From NCBI GenBank assembly GCA_017983635.1, contig JAGOBA010000007.1:62001-126000 (forward strand): 64,000 nucleotides of DNA. The letters run 5' to 3'. The position numbers were made by a program, and so were the translations under genes. This document shows positions 8,830-17,126 of the stretch, one piece after another. The DNA is from Alphaproteobacteria bacterium. Lineage in GTDB: Bacteria > Pseudomonadota > Alphaproteobacteria > Micropepsales > Micropepsaceae. The notes below the pieces were generated by a model, which was not told the origin of the DNA, ran no database searches, and saw only the letters and a list, made by a program, of their open reading frames with translations. Each line of letters begins with the position of its first letter. Positions within the stretch are counted from its first letter, which is position 1.

Positions 8830-9459
8830 ATGAAAAATCTTCGGCTCTTCCTGATTGGCCTGGCGTTCCTTTTGCCGGGCGTCGCGCAAGCCAACTTGAT
8901 CTCGAACGGCAATTTCACCAACTGCGTCGGGTGCGGAGGATTCTTCACCACATACGGCGGCGGCTCGACCAACATCACCAATTGGACGGTGCAAGGCAAT
9001 TCGGTCGATTTGATCCTCACCTATTGGCAGGCCCCGCCGCTCGGCGGCAACAGCGTCGATCTGGACGGCAACGCGCCCGGCGGCGTGTCGCAATCATTCT
9101 CGACCGTCATCGGCCAGCAATACTTGGTGACCTTTTATCTTTCCGGCAATCCCGACAGCGGTAATCCGACGAAAGACCTGCGTGTCAGCGCCGCGTCGGC
9201 GTTCCAGGACTATTCATTCGTGACCACCGGCAACTCGCGCCCCAGCATGGGATGGGTGGCACGCTCGTTCCTGTTCTCCGCGCTGGGCACCAGCACCACG
9301 CTGACCTTCTCCAGCCTTGAAGTGAGCTCGGCGTTTGGTCCCGCAATCGGCAACGTCGACGTCGTCGAGGCACCGGAGCCAAGTTCGTTGTTGCTGATCG
9401 CAGCCGCCGCCCTGTCGCTGTTGGGCTTCGGCTGGCTGCGCCGGCAAACGCAGGCATAG
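8830..9459 (+). CDS. PEP-CTERM protein 2, choice-of-anchor C (DUF642-like) domain
   Basis: A 209-aa exported protein: signal peptide MKNLRLFLIGLAFLLPGVAQA, then NLISNGNFTN...ITNWTVQGNSVDLI...GNSVDLDGNAPGGVSQSF, which is the galactose-binding-like choice-of-anchor C/DUF642 pattern, ending in APEPSSLLLIAAAALSLLGF plus GWLRRQTQA. Domains of this fold commonly bind polysaccharide, which fits an exosortase-sorted protein secreted with an exopolysaccharide. The ATG at 8830 has GGAG 7 nt upstream and starts the signal peptide directly; the frame is open further up to 8701 but that part is not protein-like. Own upstream box and terminator. Confidence 0.9.
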   Translation: MKNLRLFLIGLAFLLPGVAQANLISNGNFTNCVGCGGFFTTYGGGSTNITNWTVQGNSVDLILTYWQAPPLGGNSVDLDGNAPGGVSQSFSTVIGQQYLVTFYLSGNPDSGNPTKDLRVSAASAFQDYSFVTTGNSRPSMGWVARSFLFSALGTSTTLTFSSLEVSSAFGPAIGNVDVVEAPEPSSLLLIAAAALSLLGFGWLRRQTQA

Positions 9460-9484
9460 CCAACCTGACCGATGAACCATCGCG

Positions 9485-9513
9485 GGGGTCGTCCACTCGG
9501 GCGGCCCCTTTTT
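9485..9513 (+). terminator. rho-independent terminator after PEP-CTERM gene 2
   Basis: Ten-base stem with two G-T pairs (GGGGTCGTCC against GGGCGGCCCC), 4-nt loop, then TTTTT. Confidence 0.82.
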
Positions 9514-9540
9514 CGTTGCCGGCGTGCACCGGCGCTGAAG

Positions 9541-9558
9541 TGTCGGAACTCTTTACAC
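9541..9558 (+). promoter_or_regulatory. PEP-CTERM upstream box, copy 3
   Basis: Exact copy of TGTCGGAACTCTTTACAC, preceded by G, 60 nt before the ATG at 9619. Confidence 0.85.
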
Positions 9559-9618
9559 ACCGGTTTCTCGAATCGCAGGCAGACTTTGCACCAAGCGAAT
9601 CTGCTGGGAGGATTTCAG

Positions 9619-10269
9619 ATGAACCACATATCGATGAAATTGGCGGCAGCGGTGCTGTCGCTCTCACTCGGCGCCGTTGCCGCGAACGCCGCGCCAACCT
9701 ACACACCGTTCGGCCCCCAAAACGACGTCTCCGTCGCGACCGTAGCGGGTGGCGGATGGAGCGTTTGCTACTCGGCGACATACGCGACGATCTTAGGTAG
9801 CGACGCCTCGAGTGCCCTCGCAAATTGCACCGGCGACCTATTGATGCTTGCCGGCATAACAACTGGCGGCGAGACATACGACGTGCTGGCGTGGGCACCA
9901 CGCGTCGATGTCCTGTTTGACACTGGAACCGGTGATAGCACGACCACGCACGCTGCAAACGGGTCGGAGTGGTACTACGCGGCAACGTGGTCTTGGGGTT
10001 TTGCGGGGCTTGGTGACACAGTCAGCAAAGGGCAATGCGATACCAATGGCGGAACGGAGCGCGACCGCCTGTGCTGGCATACACTCGATTTCGTCGGCGG
10101 CTGGCGTAGCGGAGACAACACACTGCTTAATGAGTCAACCGAGTTTACGAAGGTCATTCTGCAAGCGAACTCGCGCCCGGTGCCGGAACCTTCGACGCTC
10201 ATGCTGCTCGCCGCCAGCTTGCTTTCGCTGTTTGGCCTCGGTCTGTGGCGCCGCGCGTCACAGGCCTAA
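9619..10269 (+). CDS. PEP-CTERM sorting domain-containing protein 3
   Basis: A 216-aa exported protein: signal peptide MNHISMKLAAAVLSLSLGAV then AANA, an ectodomain with several Cys (WSVCYSAT, ANCTGD, KGQCDTN, RLCWHT) that could form two disulfides, and the tail VPEPSTLMLLAASLLSLFGL then GLWRRASQA. The ectodomain looks like a recurrent uncharacterised PEP-CTERM family (motifs LAWAPRVDVLFDTGTG and WYYAATWSWGF) but I cannot name it. The ATG at 9619 is preceded by GGGAGG at 7 nt spacing, which decides the start over an in-frame ATG at 9472. Confidence 0.9.
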   Translation: MNHISMKLAAAVLSLSLGAVAANAAPTYTPFGPQNDVSVATVAGGGWSVCYSATYATILGSDASSALANCTGDLLMLAGITTGGETYDVLAWAPRVDVLFDTGTGDSTTTHAANGSEWYYAATWSWGFAGLGDTVSKGQCDTNGGTERDRLCWHTLDFVGGWRSGDNTLLNESTEFTKVILQANSRPVPEPSTLMLLAASLLSLFGLGLWRRASQA

Positions 10270-10292
10270 GACAGTCCGCTGGATCGAATCTG

Positions 10293-10325
10293 AAGGGCCG
10301 TCCGATGGGCGGCCCTTTGCTTTTC
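10293..10325 (+). terminator. rho-independent terminator after PEP-CTERM gene 3
   Basis: AAGGGCCGTCC pairs with GGGCGGCCCTT around a 3-nt loop, followed by TGCTTTT. Confidence 0.78.
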
Positions 10326-10381
10326 GGACCGCGGCGGTTGGCACCCCGGGTGTTGCTTCCGCGCGACGGTACGGGCGCGGG

Positions 10382-10399
10382 TGTCGGAACTCTTTACAC
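10382..10399 (+). promoter_or_regulatory. PEP-CTERM upstream box, copy 4
   Basis: Exact copy of TGTCGGAACTCTTTACAC, preceded by G, 59 nt before the ATG at 10459. Confidence 0.85.
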
Positions 10400-10458
10400 A
10401 CGGCCGCCCAGCGAATCGAGCCAATGTCCAGGCTGCGTCGAACTGGGGACCATCGTTT

Positions 10459-11124
10459 ATGAAACGCTTTGGAATTTTGACGGCCGCCATAGTGGCACTC
10501 GGCCTTTCGGTTGCACCGGCATTCGCCGGGCCGATCAATCAGCCGGTGCCGTCGAACGCCTACATCACACTGAACGGCTTTGATTGGGCATGGGCGTCGC
10601 CGTGCCCTGCCCAGGGTGGTGCGGGCCCCGGCGTGACCTGCGGGAACAGTTCGCAGGCGGTCGATCTCTCCTACCAGAGCACGCTCGGATGGCGGTTTCC
10701 GAACGAAGTGGAACTGATGTTGGCGCCGGCCGCACAAGACTTCATGTTCGCGGGCGGTAACGTGCCTTTGGGTGTTGTGCTTCCGGGCGGCCCCAACTTC
10801 GGGCCAGCCGACCCGCTGTCCGGGTCACGCTTCCGCTTTCGCGACCAACTCATCGGAAGTGTGGCGCCATCGGGAGCGTGTGCGGCGGCTTACTTCTCGA
10901 TCTCGTACAAAAATTGCGATTTCAATGATGGGCTGAACGGCGGACGTGGGCTTGATTGGGCGCTCCCCAACAGTCTGGGCTTCCTGGAACAGCTCGTCCT
11001 GCGCGAGAACGACGAAATCATCATCATTCAAAGCGTGCCGGAGCCATCCGCGCTCGCACTGATCGGCGTCGCGTTGCTCTCGCTGTTGGGATTTGGGCTC
11101 ATGCGGCGTCGGCGCGCGTCGTAG
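10459..11124 (+). CDS. PEP-CTERM sorting domain-containing protein 4
   Basis: A 221-aa exported protein: signal peptide MKRFGILTAAIVALGLSVAP then AFA, an ectodomain beginning PINQPVPSNAYITLNGFDWA with a TLGWRFPNEVEL segment and Cys residues that could pair (CPAQ...VTCGN, GACAA...KNCDF), and a tail VPEPSALALIGVALLSLLGF followed by GLMRRRRAS. The tail core is nearly identical to those of PEP-CTERM proteins 1 and 5, implying the same sorting enzyme. Start at 10459 with GGGGA about 9 nt upstream. Function of the ectodomain unknown. Confidence 0.9.
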   Translation: MKRFGILTAAIVALGLSVAPAFAGPINQPVPSNAYITLNGFDWAWASPCPAQGGAGPGVTCGNSSQAVDLSYQSTLGWRFPNEVELMLAPAAQDFMFAGGNVPLGVVLPGGPNFGPADPLSGSRFRFRDQLIGSVAPSGACAAAYFSISYKNCDFNDGLNGGRGLDWALPNSLGFLEQLVLRENDEIIIIQSVPEPSALALIGVALLSLLGFGLMRRRRAS

Positions 11125-11130
11125 ACGGAA

Positions 11131-11160
11131 AAAGGGCCGACCGTTGACCCAGCGCCCTTT
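11131..11160 (+). terminator. terminator-like hairpin after PEP-CTERM gene 4
   Basis: AAAGGGC pairs with GCCCTTT with a 16-nt loop; the 3' arm itself ends in TTT. Weaker than the three preceding ones. Confidence 0.55.
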
Positions 11161-11450
11161 CGCTGACGCGCGGCCCACGTCACGGGACCTAAACTAGCGG
11201 GTTTCTGCAGGGTGCGGCAATTTGCCGTTCTTGCTTCGTTCTGCGCTTTCGGCGATATTCGGCGCTGTAACCAATCACGCTCCAGAACTGCGCTTGGCTC
11301 GCGCAAGTCACCCGCCATTGGTCATTGCCGACAGGCCGCACGGCCGCCAAGGCACCGAGATTTCAACTCAAGAATTTTCAAGCAAGCCGCTCGATCGAGT
11401 GATCGCGCGCTCGCGCTCCTTTGTGCGCGCTCCAACCTGAAGAGGTCCCT
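11161..11450. other. gene-free stretch before the terminase-like pair
   Basis: About 290 nt without a credible coding frame, box copy or tRNA. It probably carries the promoter for the two downstream HTH genes; a GAGG Shine-Dalgarno lies about 6 nt before 11451. Nothing else is visible. Confidence 0.4.
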
Positions 11451-11924
11451 ATGTCTGCGAAAACCACCCGCACGCCCGAAGGCGATGCGCTGTTCCTGCA
11501 CGCTCTGCGGTCGGGTCAGACCGTTGCGAACGCCTGCGCCGCCGCTCACTATGTACGGAGTTGCGTCTACGACTGGCGACGAGACGATGCGGCCTTCGCC
11601 GCTGCGTGGCGCGACGCTGTGTTCGCGACCCTTGAGGACGCGGCCGATCGCCGGCTCTTCGACCGCCACGCGCGCGGCGAAGCCCGAAAGGACGGCCACC
11701 GGCGAAACCACGACGCTCTGCTGTTTGCCCGATACGAGGCGTTGAAGCGTCAACTCGACGAACTGAAGGCGAAAGCTCCGGCAGCGATAATGCCGCCGTC
11801 GCACTCTGAGGCACCTGCCGCCGCACCACGCGACGTCAGGCGGCCGTTCAACTGGTTCACGAAAGGTCTGCTGAAACATCTTCCGCTTTTTCGGCGATCG
11901 GAGGGTTCGACCGATGCCCGCTAA
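11451..11924 (+). CDS. terminase small subunit-like HTH protein (upstream copy)
   Basis: A 157-aa protein. Residues 1-60 (EGDALFLHALRSGQTVANAC then AAAHYVRSCVYDWRRDDAAF) form the phage-terminase-small-subunit type helix-turn-helix, and HDALLFARYEALKRQLDELK matches the helix that follows in that family. The C-terminal third is Ala/Pro-rich and ends RRPFNWFTKGLLKHLPLFRR, probably divergent. It overlaps the next, related gene by 11 nt. No large terminase, portal or capsid gene is nearby, so the phage role is unlikely to be active; a DNA-binding role is inference. Confidence 0.7.
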   Translation: MSAKTTRTPEGDALFLHALRSGQTVANACAAAHYVRSCVYDWRRDDAAFAAAWRDAVFATLEDAADRRLFDRHARGEARKDGHRRNHDALLFARYEALKRQLDELKAKAPAAIMPPSHSEAPAAAPRDVRRPFNWFTKGLLKHLPLFRRSEGSTDAR

Positions 11925-12423
11925 CTCCACACGAACACAGCAACGCGACCAGGCGTTCTTTGCCGCGCTCGAAAACGGTCACTCGATTGGCACGGCCTGC
12001 GAAGCCGCGGGCTATGCGCGGCGCTGTGTCTATCGCTGGCGCCGGCAGGACGCCGACTTCGCCCAGCTCTGGAGCGCGGCGGCCCAGGTCGCAGGCGACC
12101 TCCTGGAGGAGGAAGCCGACCGGCGGGGGCGCGATGGTTACGAGGAACCTGTGTTCTTCCGGGGACAGGCGTGCGGAGCGAAGCGCAAGTACGCCGACGG
12201 GTTATTGCTGGCGCGGTTGAAGGCACTGCGGCCTGAGCAGTACCGGGAGCGCATTACGATGCCGGCCGTCAATCAGCAAACCGTCACCGTGGTCCTGCGC
12301 GACTTTGCGCTCGAAGATCTCGCCCAACGATTGATGAGGGGCCAGAGTGTCGACGTCGAGACCTTGCCGCCGCGCCTCCGCAAACTTCTTGCAATGCCGG
12401 ACCAGGGAAGTGGCACAGCATGA
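11914..12423 (+). CDS. terminase small subunit-like HTH protein (downstream copy)
   Basis: A 169-aa protein homologous to the preceding one: QAFFAALENGHSIGTACEAA then GYARRCVYRWRRQDADFAQL is the helix-turn-helix, GRDGYEEPVFFRGQACGAKR then KYADGLLLARLKALRPEQYR is the classic terminase small subunit segment. The C-terminus (VTVVLRDFALEDLAQRLMRG) is unlike its neighbour. The start at 11914 overlaps the upstream frame, indicating coupled translation. This copy is closer to the phage consensus. A cryptic prophage remnant or a domesticated tandem regulator are both possible. Confidence 0.75.
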   Translation: MPANSTRTQQRDQAFFAALENGHSIGTACEAAGYARRCVYRWRRQDADFAQLWSAAAQVAGDLLEEEADRRGRDGYEEPVFFRGQACGAKRKYADGLLLARLKALRPEQYRERITMPAVNQQTVTVVLRDFALEDLAQRLMRGQSVDVETLPPRLRKLLAMPDQGSGTA

Positions 12424-12485
12424 GTCACACCTACCCTTGTGCCACTTGTGCCACTTCAGAGTGTTGGTTTTCGGCGCTTGCGCCG

Positions 12486-12765
12486 GAGTTCCTGTGATAC
12501 CAAGTGTCTGAAATTCTGACTCCAATCGTACCCCCAAACGAAACCGCCCCCACTGCGGGGCGGTCGACAATTTCGAAGGCGAAGCCTGAGAAATTTCGGG
12601 TGGGGGGATAGAGCGTCTGAGGCTCACCTCCAACGCTCTTCCCCCCGAACCTTCTCGGCCTTCGGCCTCGAACGTTCGACCGCCCCGCAGTGGGGGCGGT
12701 TTCGTTTGTTTGCCGGCCAACCTGCGAGCTCATTTCGGAACTTCTGTCAGTTGGTATGAGAACTC
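12486..12765. repeat. 280-bp foldback (MITE-like) inverted-repeat element
   Basis: A perfect 33-bp inverted repeat (12535-12567 with 12676-12708, core CCGCCCCCACTGCGGGGCGG) sits inside a longer imperfect palindrome. Inside it, GGGGGGATAGAGCGT (12602-12616) faces ACGCTCTTCCCCCC (12633-12646), and the segments between also pair. Outside it, GAGTTC plus GATACCAA (from 12486) faces TTGGTATGAGAACTC (to 12765). The whole block could fold into one long hairpin. It contains no coding frame of note and fills the gap between the terminase-like pair and manC. Non-autonomous foldback transposon or structured RNA/DNA element; copy number not knowable here. Confidence 0.75.
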
Positions 12766-12771
12766 GCGTGC

Positions 12772-14202
12772 CTACGCCCCGCCCCGGCCGTAACGATCCT
12801 CGAAGCGCACGATGTCGTCTTCGCCGAGATAGCTCCCGGACTGCACTTCAACAATTTGCAGCGGGATCAGGCCCGGGTTCTCCAGGCGGTGGCGGGTGCC
12901 GAGCGGAATGAACGTGGACTCGTTCTCCTGCACCAGAAACGTCTCCTCGCCGCGGGTCACGCGCGCGGTGCCGCGGACAACGACCCAGTGTTCGGCGCGG
13001 TGATGATGCATTTGCAGGCTAATGCTGGCGCCCGGCTTCACGGTGATCAGCTTCACCTGATGACGTTCGGCGCTGGCCACGCTTTCGAAGTGGCCCCACG
13101 GGCGATAGCTGACGCGGTTGTCGCGATGCTCGGTCCGGCCTTGCGCTTTCAGGCGCTCGACGATGGCGCGCACGTCTTGGGCGCGGTCCTTGGCCGCAAC
13201 CAGCACGGCGTCGCTTGAGGTCACGACGATCACGTTCTCAAGCCCGACGACCGCGGTCAGATGATCGTCGCTGCGCACGAGCGACCCGCGCGTGTCTTCA
13301 AGCATCACGTCACCGTGCGTGACGTTGCCATCACGATCCTGCTTCGACAGTTCCAAGATCGACGTCCAGGAGCCAAGATCGCCCCATGGCCCCTTGAAGC
13401 CGCACACCGCTGCCTTGCCGGTGAGTTCCATGACGGCATAGTCGATCGAGATCGCGGGCGCCGCGCTGTAGGCTTTGCGGTCGAGCCTAAGGAAGTCCAA
13501 ATCCGTCGTCGTCGCATCCAGCGCGGCGCGCGCGGCCTCCAGGATCTTCGGTTCGAATGTCCGCAGCTCGTCCAGGAACACCTTCGGCCGATACGCGAAC
13601 ATGCCGGCGTTCCAAAGATGATTGCCGCCGGCCAAGAGGCGCTGTGCCGTCGCGGCATCGGGCTTCTCGACGAATTTGTCGACCGAGCTGCAACCGGCCG
13701 CGCCCGCCAACGGAGCGCCAACGCGGATATAGCCGTAGCCGGTTTCGGCGCGCGTGGGCGTAACGCCGAAAGTGGTGATGAAGCCCGCGGCCGCGGCCCG
13801 TGCCGCCGCCTCAATCGCCCGCGCGAACACGTCGGCGTCGCCGATATAGTGATCGGAGGGTAGCAGCAGCACGATGCCGTCCGGATCGTCGCGCTCGACC
13901 ATCAACGCGGCGATCGCGGCGGCCGCCGCCGTGTTGCGGCCAACGGGCTCCAGCACGATGCGCGCGTCGGTGATTTCGATCTCGCGCAGTTGCTCGGCGA
14001 TCAGGAAGCGGTGCTGTTCATTGCCGATGACAATCGGTGCGGCCGCGCCGGCCCGTTGCGCGCGCAAGACGGTTTCCTGCAGCAACGTGCGCTCGCTCAT
14101 CAGACGCAGCAGTTGCTTTGGCACCGCCTCGCGCGAGAGCGGCCACAGGCGCGAGCCGCTGCCGCCCGCCATGATCACCGGATAAACCGAAGCCGATTTC
14201 AT
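12772..14202 (-). CDS. manC: mannose-1-phosphate guanylyltransferase / mannose-6-phosphate isomerase
   Basis: A 476-aa bifunctional type II PMI enzyme making GDP-mannose for polysaccharide synthesis. The nucleotidyltransferase signature PVIMAGGSGSRLWPLSREAV (residues 9-28) with PKQLL, and VEKPDAAT further on, define the N-terminal GMP domain. The C-terminal cupin (YRPWGHFESV, LQMHHHRAEHWVVVRGTA) is the isomerase domain. The length matches ManC/AlgA/CpsB. Neighbouring glycan genes suggest it feeds the local polysaccharide. The gene symbol reflects the family, not a specific pathway. Confidence 0.92.
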   Translation of the reverse strand: MKSASVYPVIMAGGSGSRLWPLSREAVPKQLLRLMSERTLLQETVLRAQRAGAAAPIVIGNEQHRFLIAEQLREIEITDARIVLEPVGRNTAAAAAIAALMVERDDPDGIVLLLPSDHYIGDADVFARAIEAAARAAAAGFITTFGVTPTRAETGYGYIRVGAPLAGAAGCSSVDKFVEKPDAATAQRLLAGGNHLWNAGMFAYRPKVFLDELRTFEPKILEAARAALDATTTDLDFLRLDRKAYSAAPAISIDYAVMELTGKAAVCGFKGPWGDLGSWTSILELSKQDRDGNVTHGDVMLEDTRGSLVRSDDHLTAVVGLENVIVVTSSDAVLVAAKDRAQDVRAIVERLKAQGRTEHRDNRVSYRPWGHFESVASAERHQVKLITVKPGASISLQMHHHRAEHWVVVRGTARVTRGEETFLVQENESTFIPLGTRHRLENPGLIPLQIVEVQSGSYLGEDDIVRFEDRYGRGGA

Positions 14203-14238
14203 ACGCTCAACCTTCGCTCTCTTGGCGGCACGAAAACG

Positions 14239-15357
14239 TCACAAAGGTATTCGCAGCCACAGCAGTTCCTCGGCATTCGTCGACAGGCTGTCCTTGTAGC
14301 GCGCGGCGCCGGCCAGAAAGTCGTAGCGCGCGGCGCCATGCGCGTAAGCGTCTTCGATGGCCAACAGATGCGCCACCAAACCAGGCTTCAGTTTCGGATG
14401 CTCAGCATAGGCGAAGCCGCTTGTGTAGTTGAGCACGGCGTCGCGGTGGCGGAAATTCACGAGATATCCGATTGTCTTTTCGCCCGCCCACAACCGCAGG
14501 ACGTCCACCCTGCCAGCCGGCACGCCGGAGCGAATCAGTTCGCTGAGCAACGGCTCGAACGCCGGGTTGTCGAAACCCGACGGCTTGCCTCGTGCGCGCC
14601 ACCGCGCGATGTGCAGCGGCTTCAGCTCGCCCAAGAACGCAAGCGCACTCTCGACCGTCGCAGCACGCTCGATCCGGAGCGCCCCGATCGCCTCGAAGTC
14701 GCGCCGCGCGCGCCGCAACTGTTGACGCGTGTTCGCGCTGATGCCGCCGAGGAACGACTGTCCGGCCGCGCGCAAAGCGGCAAGGTCCGCGAACGGGCTC
14801 TTGTCGCGCCGGAAGACTTCCGCGCGAGGGACGCGCGCCAGAACGTCCGCCGCGAAAGCGGGGGCGGCTGCGCTGACGATCAGCTCATGCGGTAGGAACC
14901 GGGTCCAGGACTGCGCCCTGCGCACGCGGAGCGCATCGACAATCGCCGCGAACACATCACCCGCAAACGCCGGTTTCGACAGCACGCCGTTGAACTCAAT
15001 GAACACGCCGTCGGTTCGCGCGACGCCGGTTTCGTGCAGGCGGTGCTGGATGCGCAGCGGGTGGCGAAAGTTGAATGGCGAACGCGCGATCAACGCCGCA
15101 CCAACAACCGCGCCACCCTGCAAGGCACGGAACAACGTGGGCGCCACATGGGCCGCCTTCAGCCATGCCAGTATCCAATCCGTACTCAAGAAGAACGAGG
15201 CGGCGCCGTTTCCCTGAAGCGCGTTCCAAACCTGCACGGTGTCGCCTAGTGAAGCTCGGTCGATGAACTCGACGTCGATGTCGCCGGCCGGCGAATCGGC
15301 GGAGGCAACCACCGTTATCGCTTTTGCCTTTGAAGCCGATGACACTCGCATGCTCAC
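14239..15357 (-). CDS. GNAT-family acyltransferase, CelD/BcsL type
   Basis: A 372-aa protein with the double-GNAT (FemAB-like) architecture of the cellulose-biosynthesis CelD group: SFFLSTDWILAWLKAAHVAP near residue 55, a central RQQLRRARRDFEAIG, and the C-terminal acyl-CoA-binding half with LNYTSGFAYAEHPKLKPGLV. Such proteins are common in exopolysaccharide and exosortase loci. It lies 36 nt downstream of nothing on its strand but directly upstream of manC (36-nt gap), so the two probably form an operon. GTG at 15357 or ATG at 15351 are both possible starts. Substrate unknown. Confidence 0.75.
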   Translation of the reverse strand: MSMRVSSASKAKAITVVASADSPAGDIDVEFIDRASLGDTVQVWNALQGNGAASFFLSTDWILAWLKAAHVAPTLFRALQGGAVVGAALIARSPFNFRHPLRIQHRLHETGVARTDGVFIEFNGVLSKPAFAGDVFAAIVDALRVRRAQSWTRFLPHELIVSAAAPAFAADVLARVPRAEVFRRDKSPFADLAALRAAGQSFLGGISANTRQQLRRARRDFEAIGALRIERAATVESALAFLGELKPLHIARWRARGKPSGFDNPAFEPLLSELIRSGVPAGRVDVLRLWAGEKTIGYLVNFRHRDAVLNYTSGFAYAEHPKLKPGLVAHLLAIEDAYAHGAARYDFLAGAARYKDSLSTNAEELLWLRIPL

Positions 15358-15509
15358 CCATCCGACCGCGGGCGCGACACGTCCCGCGAGGTCTTGGGTT
15401 TACCCGATCGGCCGCGCGTGAGCCCCTTGGAAGCAGGCGGAATTGACCGATTTCCACCGCGCAGACGGAGAAATGCGCCCCATCGCGCAACTCACGCCCG
15501 CTCTGCGCG

Positions 15510-15527
15510 TGTCGGAACTCTTTACAC
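15510..15527 (+). promoter_or_regulatory. PEP-CTERM upstream box, copy 5
   Basis: Exact copy of TGTCGGAACTCTTTACAC, preceded by G, 83 nt before the ATG at 15611. It lies in the divergent region with the CelD-type gene. Confidence 0.85.
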
Positions 15528-15610
15528 CTTGGTTGGCCGCGTTCCTGCGATGATTCCTTGGACTTTCGATTCGGACTGCTCTGTCCGATCTGAGCGAAAT
15601 GGAGGGTTCT

Positions 15611-16165
15611 ATGATCAGGAAATTTGCTGCTGCGTTGACTTTTGCCGCGGTGTCGATGGTTGCCGTCAGCGCCTCAGCGGTGGCGGGCGTCATTAGCTCA
15701 ACGCTACCCGACATTGATGGGCCGCTAAACAGTGCGGGATTTCCGATCGATATCGGTACATTTGGTCCGTTCACCTACACCCTGCCTGGCGGAAGCACGA
15801 TCGTCTCGGCAACACTGAGCGGCACTTACGGTACAGCAATCGTTTCAGAGAGCACGGCGGGGTTCGACGCTGTGGTCGATGGGACGACGGTGACCGTTTG
15901 CGTGCCGTTCGATCCATGCTGGGCTGGTGGCCCCCCGTTGACCCCCTTCTCGATTCTCTTGCCAGCATCGGTGTTTGCTGCGCTTTACGATGGGTCCGCG
16001 CCACTCACCATCATTCAAACGAACGAGTCCAATGTTCGTTACGGATCGCCGACCCTGACCATCGTGTATGATGAAGTCCCGGAGCCCGAGAGCCTTGCGC
16101 TGATTGGTGTCGCGTTGCTCTCCCTTCTAGGGTTCGGCGCGCGTCGTCGCCAGGCGGCAACATAG
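15611..16165 (+). CDS. PEP-CTERM sorting domain-containing protein 5
   Basis: A 184-aa exported protein: signal peptide MIRKFAAALTFAAVSMVAVS then ASAVAG, a beta-rich ectodomain (PFTYTLPGGSTIVSATLSGT, a CVPFDPC cysteine pair), and the tail VPEPESLALIGVALLSLLGF then GARRRQAAT. GGAGGG lies immediately upstream of the ATG at 15611, which decides the start. It is separated from the first four PEP-CTERM genes by about 4.5 kb but carries the identical upstream box and a strong hairpin downstream, so it belongs to the same regulon (inference). Confidence 0.88.
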   Translation: MIRKFAAALTFAAVSMVAVSASAVAGVISSTLPDIDGPLNSAGFPIDIGTFGPFTYTLPGGSTIVSATLSGTYGTAIVSESTAGFDAVVDGTTVTVCVPFDPCWAGGPPLTPFSILLPASVFAALYDGSAPLTIIQTNESNVRYGSPTLTIVYDEVPEPESLALIGVALLSLLGFGARRRQAAT

Positions 16166-16179
16166 ACACATCGAACATC

Positions 16180-16205
16180 GGTGGCCGCGCCTGGGCGCGG
16201 CCACC
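16180..16205 (+). terminator. strong hairpin after PEP-CTERM gene 5
   Basis: A 12-base perfect arm GGTGGCCGCGCC pairs with GGCGCGGCCACC with only two bases between. The T-run is weak (TTCAGG), so termination efficiency is uncertain. Confidence 0.55.
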
Positions 16206-16431
16206 TTCAGGCCGCTTTGCCCTCGCGGTAGTTGATACGAGGCGCTGCGCACATCGATGCGGCGAATGTTCCTCTCGGAATCGGAGAGCGTACCTGTGAG
16301 TTCGCGCGTGGCGATTGCAAAATGCAGCGCCCCTGTGCGCGACCGTTGCCATGCCCTGGACCGCTCTCTAGCGTTTACCTTGCACGCCGCCAGCATCATT
16401 TCGATCGCGACCGGCTCAAGCGAGGGTTCTC

Positions 16432-17058
16432 ATGAAAAAGATGTTGGGTTTGGTGGCGGCGACAGCGCTCTTCGCTTCGTCGGGCGTGGCGAGTGCCGCG
16501 GGTATGGTAACTTCGTTCACGGTCGAGAAGCTTTCGTCACTGCTGACCGCATGGGGTGCCGGAAACGTCACGGCGGCAAAGACACCGGATGGCCAGCGCG
16601 ATCTGGTACGCTTCGACTCCGGCGGCACGACTTACACGGCGCTCTTGTCGGCCTGTCCGAAGGAACAGGCCGGGTGCGTGGGGCTTTATGTCGGCGTCGG
16701 CATCCAAGGTTCGTCCGGTGCAATCACGCTCCAGACCGTCAACGACTTCAATAGCGTGTTGCCGTTCGGCAAAGCCGTGCGCACCCAAGACGGCACCGCC
16801 GCGATCCTCTTTCGCTACATCGTTGCCGACGGCGGCATCACCGAGGAAAATTTGCGGACCAACATCGGCGTGCTCACCCAGATGCCGGAGGCCTTCAACA
16901 AGCACCTGGCAAGCGCAACCGTCGCTTCACTCCCCGGCAGCAATCGCGGCGCACAGGTGAGTTTCCAAACCTGGGCCCCAAGCGCCGCGCACAGCGAGGC
17001 ACTGCAACGCGCGACGGAAGCTGTCTTGCAGGCGAGCGCGCTCAGGTCGGGACGGTAG
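16432..17058 (+). CDS. exported YbjN-like domain protein
   Basis: A 208-aa protein with signal peptide MKKMLGLVAATALFASSGVA then SAA. The body resembles the YbjN/type-III-chaperone-like fold: NDFNSVLPFGKAVRTQDGTA followed by AILFRYIVADGGITEENLRT is the typical family pattern. YbjN proteins are usually small and of unclear function; an exported form is found in many Proteobacteria. No PEP motif or TGTCGGAACTC box is present, so it is not part of the sorting set although it sits between two PEP-CTERM genes. Confidence 0.65.
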   Translation: MKKMLGLVAATALFASSGVASAAGMVTSFTVEKLSSLLTAWGAGNVTAAKTPDGQRDLVRFDSGGTTYTALLSACPKEQAGCVGLYVGVGIQGSSGAITLQTVNDFNSVLPFGKAVRTQDGTAAILFRYIVADGGITEENLRTNIGVLTQMPEAFNKHLASATVASLPGSNRGAQVSFQTWAPSAAHSEALQRATEAVLQASALRSGR

Positions 17059-17126
17059 CCGACCAAAATAGAAACCGCTGGCGAGCAGTTGGCTCGGCAG
17101 CGGACGAAGTCTTAGCTCTGATCGCT

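Noticed and set aside
11451..12423. Prophage call based on terminase small subunit similarity
   Set aside because: No large terminase, portal, capsid, tail, integrase or lysis gene anywhere nearby.
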